A stretch of 6,389 nucleotides of DNA. Source: an uncultured Ruminococcus sp. (GTDB lineage: Bacteria; Bacillota; Clostridia; Oscillospirales; Ruminococcaceae). The notes under the pieces were generated by a model, which ran no database searches, was not told the DNA's origin, and worked only from the letters and a program-made list of their open reading frames with translations. Position numbers and translations under genes: made by a program. Shown here one piece after another: positions 6,294 through 6,389 of this stretch. The DNA lies in assembly GCA_900551505.1 (NCBI GenBank), contig URWK01000078.1:1-6389 (forward strand), given 5' to 3'. Position 1 is the stretch's first letter; every line of letters begins with the position of its first letter.

Positions 6294-6332
6294 GCCTGGG
6301 GCGCGGCTGCCAGGCGGGTGGGCGGCCTGCAG
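6294..6332. repeat. GC-rich hairpin-forming island after the Hpt gene
   Basis: Thirty-three of 39 bases are G or C, in sharp contrast to the AT-rich DNA on both sides. Two exclusive folds are possible: GCCTGG (6294-6299) with CCAGGC (6310-6315), or CTGC-C-AGGC (6307-6315, one bulged C) with GCCTGCAG (6325-6332) around a G-rich loop. No T run follows, so it is not a standard terminator. It shares TGGGGCG with the palindrome at 2164 and may be a diverged or truncated dispersed repeat. The G-rich strand (GGGG, GGG, GGG plus GG pairs) falls short of a canonical quadruplex. Confidence 0.6.
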
Positions 6333-6389
6333 TCTATATAAGGAAAGATAATTAATTATTATAAAAAAAAGACAGACACAAATAGAACG
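6333..6389. other. AT-rich end of window, no gene seen
   Basis: An AGGAAAG (6341-6347) resembles a ribosome site, but no start codon follows at a workable distance. The rest is AT-rich with an eight-base A run. If a third operon gene exists it begins beyond the window. Confidence 0.5.

Noticed and set aside
6298..6325. G-quadruplex in the GC-rich island
   Set aside because: Only three runs of three or more G are present, so it does not meet the canonical four-run pattern.

Overview
The window reads as a piece of a low-GC Firmicute chromosome, most likely a gut clostridium of the Ruminococcus/Oscillospiraceae type. The reasons are the AT-rich intergenic DNA, codon use rich in AGA and ATA, strong AGGAGG-type ribosome sites, a small protein resembling clostridial DUF6514, a tandem Spo0A-box operator of the kind found in endospore-forming lineages, and an REC/HD-GYP/PAS protein beside an Hpt protein typical of Clostridia. 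The genus is an inference from sequence style. All six supported genes lie on the + strand.

Layout: 1-104 is a T run followed by a G-interrupted C run that ends in 44 consecutive C; it looks like a contig-end or sequencing artefact. 105-454 is AT-rich non-coding DNA holding a good sigma-A promoter (325-353), two tandem Spo0A boxes just downstream (364-380) and a weaker second promoter (390-418). These lead to a 100-residue DUF6514-like protein (455-757). A second promoter region precedes glyA, serine hydroxymethyltransferase (867-2120). A perfect 13-bp palindrome (2164-2192) separates glyA from a translationally coupled pair: a DUF434/DUF5616 protein (2226-2927) and the AAA+ ATPase RarA (2927-4207), which share one base (TAATG). 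No convincing promoter lies before this pair, so read-through from glyA is possible.

A textbook promoter (TTGACA, 17 bp, TATAAT; 4275-4303) drives a two-gene signalling operon: an REC, HD-GYP and PAS-like response regulator (4365-5888) and, 22 nt later, a stand-alone histidine phosphotransfer protein (5911-6282). No histidine kinase lies in the window, so this looks like the output half of a phosphorelay whose kinase is elsewhere or just beyond the window end. The last 107 bases hold an 85% GC, hairpin-forming island (6294-6332) and then AT-rich DNA with no gene.

Most of the window is ordinary housekeeping and signalling content. The points most worth a second look are the abrB-like Spo0A operator in front of an uncharacterised small protein, the nuclease-like motif pattern of the DUF434 protein coupled to RarA, and the kinase-less HD-GYP/Hpt operon. 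I see no CRISPR array, transposase, tRNA, rRNA or phage gene.
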